A DNA stretch of 19,062 bases from an uncultured Adlercreutzia sp. (GCA_902478715.1 CABSMC010000046.1:1-19062); one strand, 5' to 3'; numbered from the stretch's first letter, positions 7,649-14,970 are shown. Program-made: numbers and translations. Notes: a model not told the origin generated them from the sequence alone.

Positions 7649-7776
7649 GGAGAGGTTGCACCTCCCCGCGTGTCGGAGCCGCAGGGTATTCTGATTCGCT
7701 CAGACAGTCCTCGCTTTGTGAAACAGCCCACTGGGCTGTTTCAGTCGCTGCGGAACTCGCTCGGTCAGAACACCCT
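7649..7776 (+). ncRNA. Structured 5' leader of murB, or a palindromic intergenic element
   Basis: The 230-nt space before murB folds extensively. A small hairpin (GAGGT 7652-7656 with ACCTC 7660-7664) is followed by a long-range stem (7683-7694 with 7765-7776, 11 pairs and one mismatch) that encloses a strong 11-bp hairpin (7719-7743). The same stretch also holds an open frame of 49 codons (ATG 7640 to TAA 7789), which is probably incidental. No known riboswitch class is recognised. It could also be a dispersed repetitive palindrome. Confidence 0.4.
7719..7743. repeat. 11-bp perfect hairpin in the murB leader
   Basis: The arms are TGAAACAGCCC and GGGCTGTTTCA with a 3-nt ACT loop. On the plus strand no T-run follows the stem, so it is not a standard intrinsic terminator for transcription toward murB. 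It forms the centre of the larger murB leader fold. Confidence 0.7.
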
Positions 7777-7818
7777 CCGTCTCCTCTAAGCCGTCACTCA
7801 GTTGAGGAGGAACAAACA

Positions 7819-8739
7819 GTGAGCGCCCCGAGCTTCGAGAAGAGCCTTCAGGATATCGTCGGTTCGCAGAATGTGCGGCCTGACGAACCCCTAGTCGAGC
7901 ATACGACATTTCGCATCGGGGGGCCGGCGCAGTGGCTTGTGACGCCGCGTTCCGAAGACGAGGTGGCGGCGGTCGTGTCGGCTTGCGAGGCCGCTGGCGT
8001 TTCCTGGCGCGTGTTGGGACTCGGCTCCAACGTGCTCGCGCCCGACGAGGGACTTGACGGCGTGACGCTTCTGCTGGCGGATAATTTCGCGGACGTTGAG
8101 GTGCTGCCCGGCGGCCTCGTGCGAGCAGCAGCCGGGGCCACGAACGCCGCCGTGGCCGCCGCAGCGCGGGATGCCGGGCTTGCGGGCTACGAGTTCGCCA
8201 GCGGCATTCCCGGCACCATCGGAGGCGCAGCCATCATGAACGCCGGCGCCTACGAGGGCCAGTTCTCGGACGTAGCCGTGGAAGTACGCTGCCTGGTGCC
8301 CGACGGGAATTCGTGGAGCATCGTGAACGTGCCGGCAGCGGAAGCCAACTGGGGCTATCGCACCAGCCGCATGATGCGCGAGAGCTGGGTGGTGCTCGGG
8401 GCCACGCTGCAGCTGCGCGCCGACTCCCCTGCCGCCATTGCCTCGCGCATAGAAGAGCTGCACGAGCGCCGCGAGAGCAAGCAACCGCTGGAGATGCCGA
8501 GCGCCGGCAGCACCTTCAAGCGTCCCGAGGGTCACTTCGCGGGGGCGCTCATCCAAGAGGCCGGCTGCCAAGGCCTGCGCGTGGGCGGCGCGCAGGTGTC
8601 CGAGAAGCACGCCGGCTTCGTCGTGAACACCGGCGACGCCACCGCCGCCGATGTCCTCGCCCTCATCGCCGAAGTGCAGCGCCGCGTGTTCGAGGCCGCC
8701 GGCGTGCAGCTAGAACCCGAAGTGAGGCTGTGGCAGTAA
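7819..8739 (+). CDS. murB: UDP-N-acetylenolpyruvoylglucosamine reductase
   Basis: MurB is the cytosolic FAD enzyme that uses NADPH to reduce UDP-GlcNAc-enolpyruvate to UDP-MurNAc, the second committed step of peptidoglycan precursor synthesis. FAD-binding motifs LGLGSNVL (66-73) and PGTIGGAAIMNAGAYEG (131-147) are intact. Active-site residues are R181 (WGYRTSR), S231 in the SAGSTFKRP motif, and E301 (LEPEVRLW). The GSTFKRP form and the 306-residue length fit the Gram-positive type II enzymes. The GTG start at 7819 has a strong GAGGAGG (7804-7810) 8 nt upstream. The gene stands alone between the divergent trkH operon and the convergent purL; its TAA is immediately followed by the purL stop on the other strand. 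Confidence 0.97.
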   Translation: MSAPSFEKSLQDIVGSQNVRPDEPLVEHTTFRIGGPAQWLVTPRSEDEVAAVVSACEAAGVSWRVLGLGSNVLAPDEGLDGVTLLLADNFADVEVLPGGLVRAAAGATNAAVAAAARDAGLAGYEFASGIPGTIGGAAIMNAGAYEGQFSDVAVEVRCLVPDGNSWSIVNVPAAEANWGYRTSRMMRESWVVLGATLQLRADSPAAIASRIEELHERRESKQPLEMPSAGSTFKRPEGHFAGALIQEAGCQGLRVGGAQVSEKHAGFVVNTGDATAADVLALIAEVQRRVFEAAGVQLEPEVRLWQ

Positions 8740-8759
8740 CTACTTCGTGCGGAAGTAGT
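8739..8759. terminator. Hairpin at the murB/purL convergent junction
   Basis: An 8-bp perfect stem (8739-8746 with 8752-8759, loop GTGCG) spans the junction of the two stop codons. No T-run follows in either direction, so it is a candidate bidirectional pause or 3'-end stabilising structure rather than a classic intrinsic terminator. Confidence 0.4.
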
Positions 8760-11700
8760 CGACGCCGCCCTCGAAGAGGGGCTGGTAGGTGTTGCCGAAG
8801 GCGTTCTTGTACAGGCCCGCGCCGGCACGTTCCGTGTGACCCATCTTGCCGAGTACGCGGCCGTCGGGGCTCGTAATGCCCTCGATGGCGAGCACCGAGC
8901 CGTTGGGGTTCACCGCCAAGTCCATGGAGGGCTGCCCCGCGGCATCCACGTACTGGGTGGCGACCTGCCCGTTTGCGATCATGGAGTCGAGCAGCGCGGG
9001 GGGCGCCACAAAGCGGCCCTCGCCGTGGCTGATGGCCACCGTGTGCATCTCGCCCACTTCCATGCGGCTCATCCAGGGAGACATCGTGCTGGCCACGCGC
9101 GTGCGCACGAGCGTGCTCTGGTGACGGCCGATGTTGTTGAAGGTGAGGGTGGCGCAGTCGGCATCCATCGGACGGATGTCGCCGAAGGGCACCAGGCCCA
9201 GCTTCACCAGGGCCTGGAAGCCGTTGCAGATGCCGAGCATGAGGCCGTCGCGCGCCTGCAGCAAATCGCGCACCGCCTCGGTGACCTCCGGGGCGCGGAA
9301 GAAAGCCGTAATGAACTTCGCGGAGCCGTCGGGCTCATCGCCGCCGGAGAAGCCGCCGGGAATCATGACGATCTGGGACGCGCGGATGAGGCGCGCCAGC
9401 TCGGCAGTAGATTCGGCCACGGCTTCGGGCGTCAGGTTGTTCACCACGTACACGGTGGGCACGGCACCGGCCCGCTCGAAGGCGGCAGCGGAGTCGTACT
9501 CGCAGTTGTTGCCGGGGAACACCGGAATGACCACGCGCGGGGCGCCGGAGGTGTCGCCCAGCAGCGCCGGGCCATGGTAGGCCGGGGCCGCCTCGCCCTC
9601 GAAGCTGATGGCGGGCACCGTCTCGGCCGCTGCGCGCTCTTCCGGCGAGGTGCGGTACGGGAACACGCTTTCAAGGCCGCCTCCGCGCTCCCAGGCCTCC
9701 TGCACCACGGCGAGATCGGCCACCTGGCCGTCGCACGCCAGCTCGTAAGCACTGGTCACTTGGCCAAGTTCCACCACATCCACGTTGGCATCGAGCCCGG
9801 CGTCTTCCAAGCGCGTGACGACGGACTGGGCATCCTCGCCGGCGGCCAGCTCGATCACGAACGTGCCGTAGGCCGGCTCGAACAGCTGGCCCATGTCGAT
9901 GTCCTCGTCCACGGTGATACCCAGGCCGTTGCCCACGGCCGCCTTCACCAGCGTCTCGGCCAAGCCACCGTAGGCGCCGCTCGCGCACGCCCGCACGATG
10001 CCGGCGCCGATGAGATGCTCCACGGCGTCAAAGGTCGCGCAGACGCTCGATGCCAGCGCGTCCTCGAAGGAAACCCAGATGAGGTTGTCGCCCGCCTCCT
10101 TCAGCTCCGGCGAGGTAATGCGGTCGATGTTACCGATGGCCGTCGCGAAGGACACGAGCGTGGGCGGCACATCCAAGTCCTCAAAGGAGCCGGACATGGA
10201 GTCCTTGCCGCCGATGGCGCCCACCCCGAAATCGATCTGGGCCATGAGCGCGCCGAGCACCGCCGCCATGGGCTTGCCCCAGCGCTCCGGATCCTGACGC
10301 AGCTTCTCGAAGTACTCTTGGAAGGTGAGGTACATGTTCGCCCGTTCGAAGCCGGTAGCCACGAGCTTCGCCACGGAGTCGAGCACGGCCATGTAGGCGC
10401 CGGCGTAGGGGTCGTAAGACGAAAGGTACGGGTTGAAACCCCAGGACAGGCCCGAAACCGTGGTGGTCTTGCCGCCGAGCACCGGCAGCTTCGCCACCAT
10501 GGCGAGTGCCGGGGTAAGCTGGCGAGCGCCGCCGAAAGGCATGAGCACCGTGGCCGCGCCGATGGTGGAGTCGAAGCGCTCCACGAGGCCCTTGTTCGAG
10601 GCGCGGTTGATGTCGCCCATGAGCGCCGCGAGGGACACTTCCAGCGAGTCGGCGTCGCACACGGCCTCCACTACGGGGTCGGTCAGCTCGCTTGTCGCCT
10701 CGAAGGCGCGGTCGCAGGCACTTTCGGCGAAGCTCTCGTCGGCCGGCGCGGGTACGGCCACCGCCGCATGCTTCGGCGCTCCGTTGCTCGCGAGGAACTC
10801 GCGGCTCACGTCCACGATAGTGTCGCCGCGCCAATGCATGCGAACGCGCGGCTCTTCCGTAACCACGGCCACCGGCGTGGCCTCCAGGTTCTCCTCGTGG
10901 GCGAGTGCGATGAAGGCATCCACGTCCTCGGGCGCCAGCGCTACGGCCATGCGCTCCTGCGACTCGGAAATGGCGAGCTCCGTGCCATCGAGCCCGTCGT
11001 ACTTCTTGGGCACGGCATCCAAGTTGATGTCCAGGCCGTCGGCCAATTCCCCAATGGCCACCGACACGCCGCCGGCGCCGAAGTCGTTGCAGCGCTTGAT
11101 CATGCGGCACGCGTCGCCGCGGCGGAACAGGCGCTGGATCTTGCGCTCCACGGGCGCGTTACCCTTCTGCACCTCGGCCCCGCAGCTTTCCAACGACTCC
11201 ACGGAATGGGCCTTGGAAGAGCCCGTGGCGCCGCCGATGCCGTCGCGGCCCGTGCGGCCGCCGAGAAGCACCACCACATCTCCCGGTGCCGGCGTCTCGC
11301 GGCGCACGTGGTCGGCCGGCGTGGCACCCACCACCGCGCCGATTTCCATGCGTTTGGCGGCGTAACCGGGGTGGTACAGCTCGTGCACCTGACCCGTGGC
11401 CAGGCCGATCTGATTGCCATAGGAGGAATAGCCGGCCGCTGCCGTGGTCACGAGCTTGCGCTGGGGGAGCTTGCCGGGGATGGTATCGGCTACGGGCACC
11501 GTGGGGTCGGCCGCGCCCGTGACGCGCATGGCCTGGTACACGTAGGAGCGGCCCGAGAGGGGGTCGCGGATGGCGCCGCCCACGCAGGTGGCCGCGCCGC
11601 CGAAGGGCTCGATCTCTGTGGGATGGTTGTGGGTCTCGTTCTTGAACAGGTACAGCCAGTCCTGCTCCTCGCCATCGACATCCACCTTGCACTTGATGGT

Positions 11701-12582
11701 GCAGGCGTTGATCTCCTCGGACTCGTCGAGCCCGGTGAGAATGCCCTCTTTCTTCAGCCACTTCGCGCCGATGGTGCCCATGTCCATGAGGCAGACCGGC
11801 TTCTCGTCGCGGCCGAGCTCGTGGCGCAGCTCCAGATAGCGGTCGAAGGCGGCCTGCACGTTGGCGTCGGCGATTTCCACGTCATCGAGCACGGTGCCGA
11901 AGGTGGTGTGGCGGCAGTGGTCGGACCAGTAGGTGTCGATCATCTTGATTTCGGTGATGGACGGATCGCGCCCCTCCTCGGCGAAGTACGCGCGGCAGAA
12001 CTGGATGTCGGCCAGATCCATGGCCAGGCCGCGCTCGTCGATGAAGCGGGCCAGCTCGTCGTCGGAAAAGTTGGTGAAGTCCCTGATGACCTCCACGTCG
12101 GCCGGCCGCTCGAAGGCCATGGCCAGGGTGTCGCGCGTAGCCAGCGACGCCTCGCGGGCCTCCACCGGGTTGATGACGTAGCGCTTCACGGCCTCCACGT
12201 CGTCGTCGGCGAGATCGCCTTCCAAGTAGTACACCACCGCCGAGCGCACAGCGGGGCGCTCGCCCTGACTGATGAGCTGGATGCACTCGCTCGCCGAATC
12301 GGCGCGCTGGTCGAACTGGCCGGGCAGAAACTCCACGGCGAACACGGCCGCACCGTTGGCCTCGGGCAGCTCGAAGGTAGCGGTGTCGGATTGCGGCTCG
12401 GAGAACACCGTGGGCACGCAGGCGGCGAACAACTCCTCGCTCGCGCCTTCCACGTCGTAGCGGTTCACCATACGCACGCCGGTCAACCCCGAAATGCCGA
12501 CGATGTCGCGCAGCTCGGCTGCCAGGGCGCGGGCCTCGCCATTGAACCCGGGCTTCTTCTCAACATAGACGCGAGATACCAT
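8740..12582 (-). CDS. purL: Phosphoribosylformylglycinamidine synthase, single-chain
   Basis: This is the fourth enzyme of de novo purine synthesis: FGAR + glutamine + ATP to FGAM, in the cytosol. It is the fused form (1280 residues) with a PurS-like N terminus, the ATP-dependent synthetase halves and a C-terminal class I glutaminase domain. Visible marks are FKNETHNHPTEIEPFGGAAT in the synthetase, GGRTGRDGIGGATGSS, and in the glutaminase VFPGNNCEYD, IPGGFSGGDE, the nucleophile C1119 in GICNGFQ, and H1186/E1188 in SHGEGR. The sequence style resembles the single-chain clade described in Clostridia, streptococci and bifidobacteria (TIGR01857) rather than the purSQL three-gene set (from family knowledge). 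The ATG at 12582 has GAGAGG upstream and gives MVSRVYVEKKPGFN; the longer frame runs into the upstream palindrome. It is the last gene of the purC block. Confidence 0.97.
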   Translation of the reverse strand: MVSRVYVEKKPGFNGEARALAAELRDIVGISGLTGVRMVNRYDVEGASEELFAACVPTVFSEPQSDTATFELPEANGAAVFAVEFLPGQFDQRADSASECIQLISQGERPAVRSAVVYYLEGDLADDDVEAVKRYVINPVEAREASLATRDTLAMAFERPADVEVIRDFTNFSDDELARFIDERGLAMDLADIQFCRAYFAEEGRDPSITEIKMIDTYWSDHCRHTTFGTVLDDVEIADANVQAAFDRYLELRHELGRDEKPVCLMDMGTIGAKWLKKEGILTGLDESEEINACTIKCKVDVDGEEQDWLYLFKNETHNHPTEIEPFGGAATCVGGAIRDPLSGRSYVYQAMRVTGAADPTVPVADTIPGKLPQRKLVTTAAAGYSSYGNQIGLATGQVHELYHPGYAAKRMEIGAVVGATPADHVRRETPAPGDVVVLLGGRTGRDGIGGATGSSKAHSVESLESCGAEVQKGNAPVERKIQRLFRRGDACRMIKRCNDFGAGGVSVAIGELADGLDINLDAVPKKYDGLDGTELAISESQERMAVALAPEDVDAFIALAHEENLEATPVAVVTEEPRVRMHWRGDTIVDVSREFLASNGAPKHAAVAVPAPADESFAESACDRAFEATSELTDPVVEAVCDADSLEVSLAALMGDINRASNKGLVERFDSTIGAATVLMPFGGARQLTPALAMVAKLPVLGGKTTTVSGLSWGFNPYLSSYDPYAGAYMAVLDSVAKLVATGFERANMYLTFQEYFEKLRQDPERWGKPMAAVLGALMAQIDFGVGAIGGKDSMSGSFEDLDVPPTLVSFATAIGNIDRITSPELKEAGDNLIWVSFEDALASSVCATFDAVEHLIGAGIVRACASGAYGGLAETLVKAAVGNGLGITVDEDIDMGQLFEPAYGTFVIELAAGEDAQSVVTRLEDAGLDANVDVVELGQVTSAYELACDGQVADLAVVQEAWERGGGLESVFPYRTSPEERAAAETVPAISFEGEAAPAYHGPALLGDTSGAPRVVIPVFPGNNCEYDSAAAFERAGAVPTVYVVNNLTPEAVAESTAELARLIRASQIVMIPGGFSGGDEPDGSAKFITAFFRAPEVTEAVRDLLQARDGLMLGICNGFQALVKLGLVPFGDIRPMDADCATLTFNNIGRHQSTLVRTRVASTMSPWMSRMEVGEMHTVAISHGEGRFVAPPALLDSMIANGQVATQYVDAAGQPSMDLAVNPNGSVLAIEGITSPDGRVLGKMGHTERAGAGLYKNAFGNTYQPLFEGGVDYFRTK

Positions 12583-12624
12583 GGATGTGCCTCTCTCTTC
12601 AAGGGAATGAGCACTCGAACTTTT

Positions 12625-12704
12625 CCGTAGGGACAGACCTTGATCTACCCTCCCAAGCGAGATCGTCCCACTTGAGGAGGGGCGGCCGAGGTCGCTCCCT
12701 ACGG
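12625..12704. repeat. 80-nt nested palindrome in the purL leader
   Basis: Paired segments from the outside in are 12625-12633 with 12696-12704 (9 bp, CCGTAGGGA/TCCCTACGG), 12636-12640 with 12689-12693 (5 bp), 12648-12653 with 12676-12681 (6 bp) and 12654-12657 with 12671-12674 (4 bp). The internal loops are symmetric (2/2 and 7/7), with one bulged A and a 13-nt apical loop. It fills the gap between the membrane-protein stop (12713) and purL. There is no T-run on either side. It may be a leader RNA or a small mobile palindrome. Confidence 0.65.
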
Positions 12705-12712
12705 TGGGGGTG

Positions 12713-13432
12713 CTACTCGGCTTTTTCAGCTTCCTTCGCAGCCTTCTTCTCGGCTTGCATCTTCTCACGGTTGGAAAGACGGAAACCGCTGCCGAACAGG
12801 CCGCGACGGGCCGGCTTCACCGGAGCCTCATCGGACTCTCCGGCACCGGCGTCGGCGTCTTCCTCGACCTCGCCGCCCTTCTTCTGAGCCGCATGGCGGT
12901 TCTGGTTCTTCCCCGAGCCCTTCGCCTTCACCTGCTTGGCCTGCTGCACGCGGCGCGCCTGCTTCTCGGCCTTGGCGTTCTTCTCCTCAAGCGCCAGCAT
13001 GCGCTCCTGGTAGGCGACGCGCTCTTTCTTGATCTTCCAAAAATCAAGCACGAAAGCGGCGATGATGAACACGTAGGCCAAGATGAGCGTGACCACGCCC
13101 ACCGCCGGCGGCAGCGACTGTTGGCCGACGAAGCTCAGCGTGGTGCAGCCGATAGCCGCAATGAGCAGCACCCACCAGATGGCGCGCAGACGCTTGTAGC
13201 GCGGCGTGTCGGGCTTGTAATACTTGCGCTCCACCTCGCGCTGCTTGGCGGCAGCGGCCTTGCGGGCGGCCTTCTCCTCGGCCTTGCGCTGCTCGGGCGT
13301 CTTCTTCGCCGACTTCACGGTGACCGAGGCGGCGGCCTTGGCCTTCGGCTTGGCCGAGGCGGCCGACTTGCGGGTCACGCCGGTGCGGTCTTCGGAGGTG
13401 TACCGCTCGTTCATGGGGTTGCGCTGGGACAT
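12713..13432 (-). CDS. Lys/Ala-rich two-helix membrane protein of unknown function
   Basis: This 239-residue protein lies between purC and purL. It has a basic Ala/Lys-rich N-terminal region (about 20-80), two transmembrane helices (about 84-103 and 110-132), and a charged, coiled-coil-prone region (about 134-170). A mixed acidic/basic tail follows, ending in a conserved-looking RRGLFGSGFRLSNREKMQ (209-226) and a KKAAKEAEKAE end. Both soluble ends are probably cytosolic. The ATG at 13432 has AAGGAG 12 nt upstream, which is a little far. An in-frame TTG at 13453 lacks any ribosome site, and another ATG lies at 13414. No family is recognised. Its location suggests shared transcription with purine genes, though both flanking gaps are structured, so expression could be uncoupled. 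Confidence 0.75.
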   Translation of the reverse strand: MSQRNPMNERYTSEDRTGVTRKSAASAKPKAKAAASVTVKSAKKTPEQRKAEEKAARKAAAAKQREVERKYYKPDTPRYKRLRAIWWVLLIAAIGCTTLSFVGQQSLPPAVGVVTLILAYVFIIAAFVLDFWKIKKERVAYQERMLALEEKNAKAEKQARRVQQAKQVKAKGSGKNQNRHAAQKKGGEVEEDADAGAGESDEAPVKPARRGLFGSGFRLSNREKMQAEKKAAKEAEKAE

Positions 13433-13473
13433 GTTGCTGTGGTTCTCCTTCAAGTGGTCATTCGGGTGGTGGC

Positions 13474-13575
13474 GGTCACGGGCCCGAAACTTACCCGGCT
13501 CCTCCAGGTCGCTTCAGGAAAAATGCCCTGGTCGATCCTTCCTTCGCGGCAAGATCGCCGGCAGTTGCCGTGACC
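13474..13575. repeat. Long inverted repeat between purC and the membrane protein
   Basis: Arms GGTCACGG (13474-13481) and CCGTGACC (13568-13575) match perfectly over 8 nt and enclose 86 nt that holds further short stems (for example CCAGG/CCTGG). The region occupies nearly all of the 155-nt purC to membrane-protein gap. On the minus strand it contains an ATTTTT run, so partial termination after purC is possible. Confidence 0.45.
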
Positions 13576-13587
13576 TTTTCTTGCGTG

Positions 13588-14469
13588 CTAGAACGTCGCC
13601 GGGTCAAACGTCTTTCCCGTGATGGTCTCGTAAGCCTGGATGTACTTGGCCGAGGTGGCGTCGATGATGTCCTGGGGCAAACGCGGCGGGTTGCCAGTCT
13701 TGTCCCAATGGGCGGTGAGCCAGTCGCGGACGAACTGCTTGTCGAAGCTGGGCTGGTCTTTGCCCTCCTCGTAGGTGTCGCCGGGCCAGAAGCGCGAGGA
13801 GTCGGGCGTGAGCACCTCGTCAGCCAAAATGATGGTGTCGCCGAGGCGGCCGAACTCGAACTTCGTGTCGGCGATGACGACGCCGCGCTCGGCCGCGTGA
13901 TCGGCGGCGGTGGTGTACACCTTGAGCGCCAGATCGCGCAGGGCGGTAGCATCCTCTTCGCCGAGGATTTCCACGAGACGGTCGAACGAGATGTTCTCGT
14001 CGTGGTCGCCGATCTCGGCTTTGGTGGACGGAGTGAAGATGGGCTCGGGCAGCTTCGAGGAGTTCACGAGACCCTCGGGCAGTTCGATGCCGCAGACGGT
14101 GCCCTCGCGGTTGTACTCCTTCAGGCCGCTGCCAGCCAAATAGCCGCGCACGATGCACTCGGCGGGGAACATGTCGGCTTTCTTCACCAGCATGAAGCGC
14201 CCGCGTAGATAGTCGGCATAGGGCTGAAACTCGTCGGGCAGGTCGGCCACATCGGTGGAGATGAGGTGGTTTTCCACGACGCCGTCGAGCAGCTCGAACC
14301 AGAACTTGGAGAGCTGGGTGAGCACCTGGCCCTTGTAGGGAATCTCGTCTTCCAGAATGTAGTCGAAGGCCGAAATGCGATCGGTGGCCACAAGCAGCAG
14401 CTTGTCGCCCAAATCGTACAGATCGCGCACCTTGCCCTGCGCATCGGGGGTGATGTCGATTCCCGCCAT
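13588..14469 (-). CDS. purC: SAICAR synthetase
   Basis: PurC is the cytosolic enzyme that ligates aspartate to CAIR with ATP to give SAICAR in purine synthesis. Its 293 residues carry the family marks GKVRDLYD (12-19), DRISAFD (30-36), the signature PAECIVRGYLAGSG (102-115), HDENIS (156-161), the second signature ADTKFEFG (200-207), SSRFWP (224-229) and DKQFVRDWL (243-251). The length and SSRFWPGD region fit the longer, ADE1-like group rather than the roughly 240-residue E. coli form. The ATG at 14469 follows AAGGAG/AAGGG 6-12 nt upstream. It starts the purC, membrane protein, purL block. A candidate extended -10 promoter and a leader hairpin lie upstream. Confidence 0.97.
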   Translation of the reverse strand: MAGIDITPDAQGKVRDLYDLGDKLLLVATDRISAFDYILEDEIPYKGQVLTQLSKFWFELLDGVVENHLISTDVADLPDEFQPYADYLRGRFMLVKKADMFPAECIVRGYLAGSGLKEYNREGTVCGIELPEGLVNSSKLPEPIFTPSTKAEIGDHDENISFDRLVEILGEEDATALRDLALKVYTTAADHAAERGVVIADTKFEFGRLGDTIILADEVLTPDSSRFWPGDTYEEGKDQPSFDKQFVRDWLTAHWDKTGNPPRLPQDIIDATSAKYIQAYETITGKTFDPATF

Positions 14470-14505
14470 GAGTGCCCTTTCTCCTTGATGGCCCGGCTGT
14501 CGCTC

Positions 14506-14540
14506 CGCTCGAACACCGCCCAACGGACGCCGTTCGAGCG
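14506..14540 (-). promoter_or_regulatory. Hairpin in the purC 5' leader
   Basis: Arms CGCTCGAAC and GTTCGAGCG pair perfectly over 9 bp (14506-14514 with 14532-14540) around a smaller 5-bp stem. It ends about 37 nt before the purC ATG. No purine riboswitch core is recognisable, and no T-run follows, so attenuation is not shown. Confidence 0.5.
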
Positions 14541-14571
14541 CAGGTACCCAAGCGCTTTTCGCGTATCGGAC

Positions 14572-14580
14572 ATTATGGCA
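14572..14580 (-). promoter_or_regulatory. Candidate extended -10 promoter of purC
   Basis: The minus strand reads TGC followed by CATAAT, an extended -10 element with 5 of 6 matches; no good -35 is found. The start would fall near 14565, giving a leader of about 95 nt that includes the 14506-14540 hairpin. Confidence 0.42.
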
Positions 14581-14786
14581 CAAATACGGCCCTCGCACCG
14601 TCGCTTCACAGAGAACGGCACGATACCCCCTCCGTTCGAAATGGCCAAAAAGTACCCATTAACTGTCAGTCGGCGCACCATTTCTGGCCATTGATTGTCT
14701 GGCCAGCAAAAAGCCCTCCATCCGTTTCGCGTTTCGCCTGGTCAGAAGACGCGGCAATCGACGAGAACATGGACGCGCGCGCACCA

Positions 14787-14970
14787 AATGCAGCTAGCGG
14801 CCCTTTTTTGGCCAAAACGGGGCCAACACAGGGGGCAACTCGCAGCTAGCTACCCGTTTTTGTCCAAAACGTGTCCACCGCAGGGGCTGGCTCGTAGTTA
14901 ACGACCCCTTTTCGGCCAAAACGTTGCCATCCCAGAAGCTAGCTCGCAGCTAGCTACCCGTTTTTGTCCA
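14787..14970. repeat. Tandem repeat, 52-nt period, 3.5 imperfect copies
   Basis: Copies start at 14787, 14839, 14891 and 14943 (the last is partial). Each has GCAGCTAGC-like DNA (an AGCTAGCT palindrome in two copies), then CCC, a T-run, GKCC, usually AAAACG and a Gly-codon-like G-run. In the second copy CGTTTT-TGTCC-AAAACG makes a 6-bp hairpin. The first copy contains the perfect 12-nt palindrome TTTTGGCCAAAA (14806-14817). Copies 2 and 4 are identical over their first 28 nt or so, which suggests recent copying. Confidence 0.85.

Noticed and set aside
8836..12630. A 1264-codon open frame on the plus strand opposite purL
   Set aside because: It mirrors the purL codon pattern in GC-rich DNA, is very rich in His/Gly/Arg/Val, has no ribosome site and matches no protein type, whereas PurL shows every catalytic motif.
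12583..12712. Intrinsic terminator between the membrane protein gene and purL
   Set aside because: The stem is strong, but the minus-strand sequence after it is AAAAG, not a T-run, and no other T-run follows.
14470..14565. Purine or PRPP-type riboswitch in the purC leader
   Set aside because: Only a simple hairpin is seen; none of the conserved junction sequences of these classes could be found.
14184..14681. A 165-codon minus-strand frame overlapping the purC start
   Set aside because: It overlaps the 5' third of purC in another frame and its downstream part is a shadow of purC; the upstream part is leader DNA.
14472..14901. Small plus-strand proteins running through the tandem repeats
   Set aside because: The repeat period shifts the frame from copy to copy, so no consistent repeated peptide results, and there is no ribosome site.
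14787..14970. CRISPR array
   Set aside because: The 52-nt units are head-to-tail, diverged and have no unique spacers between conserved repeats; no cas gene is near.
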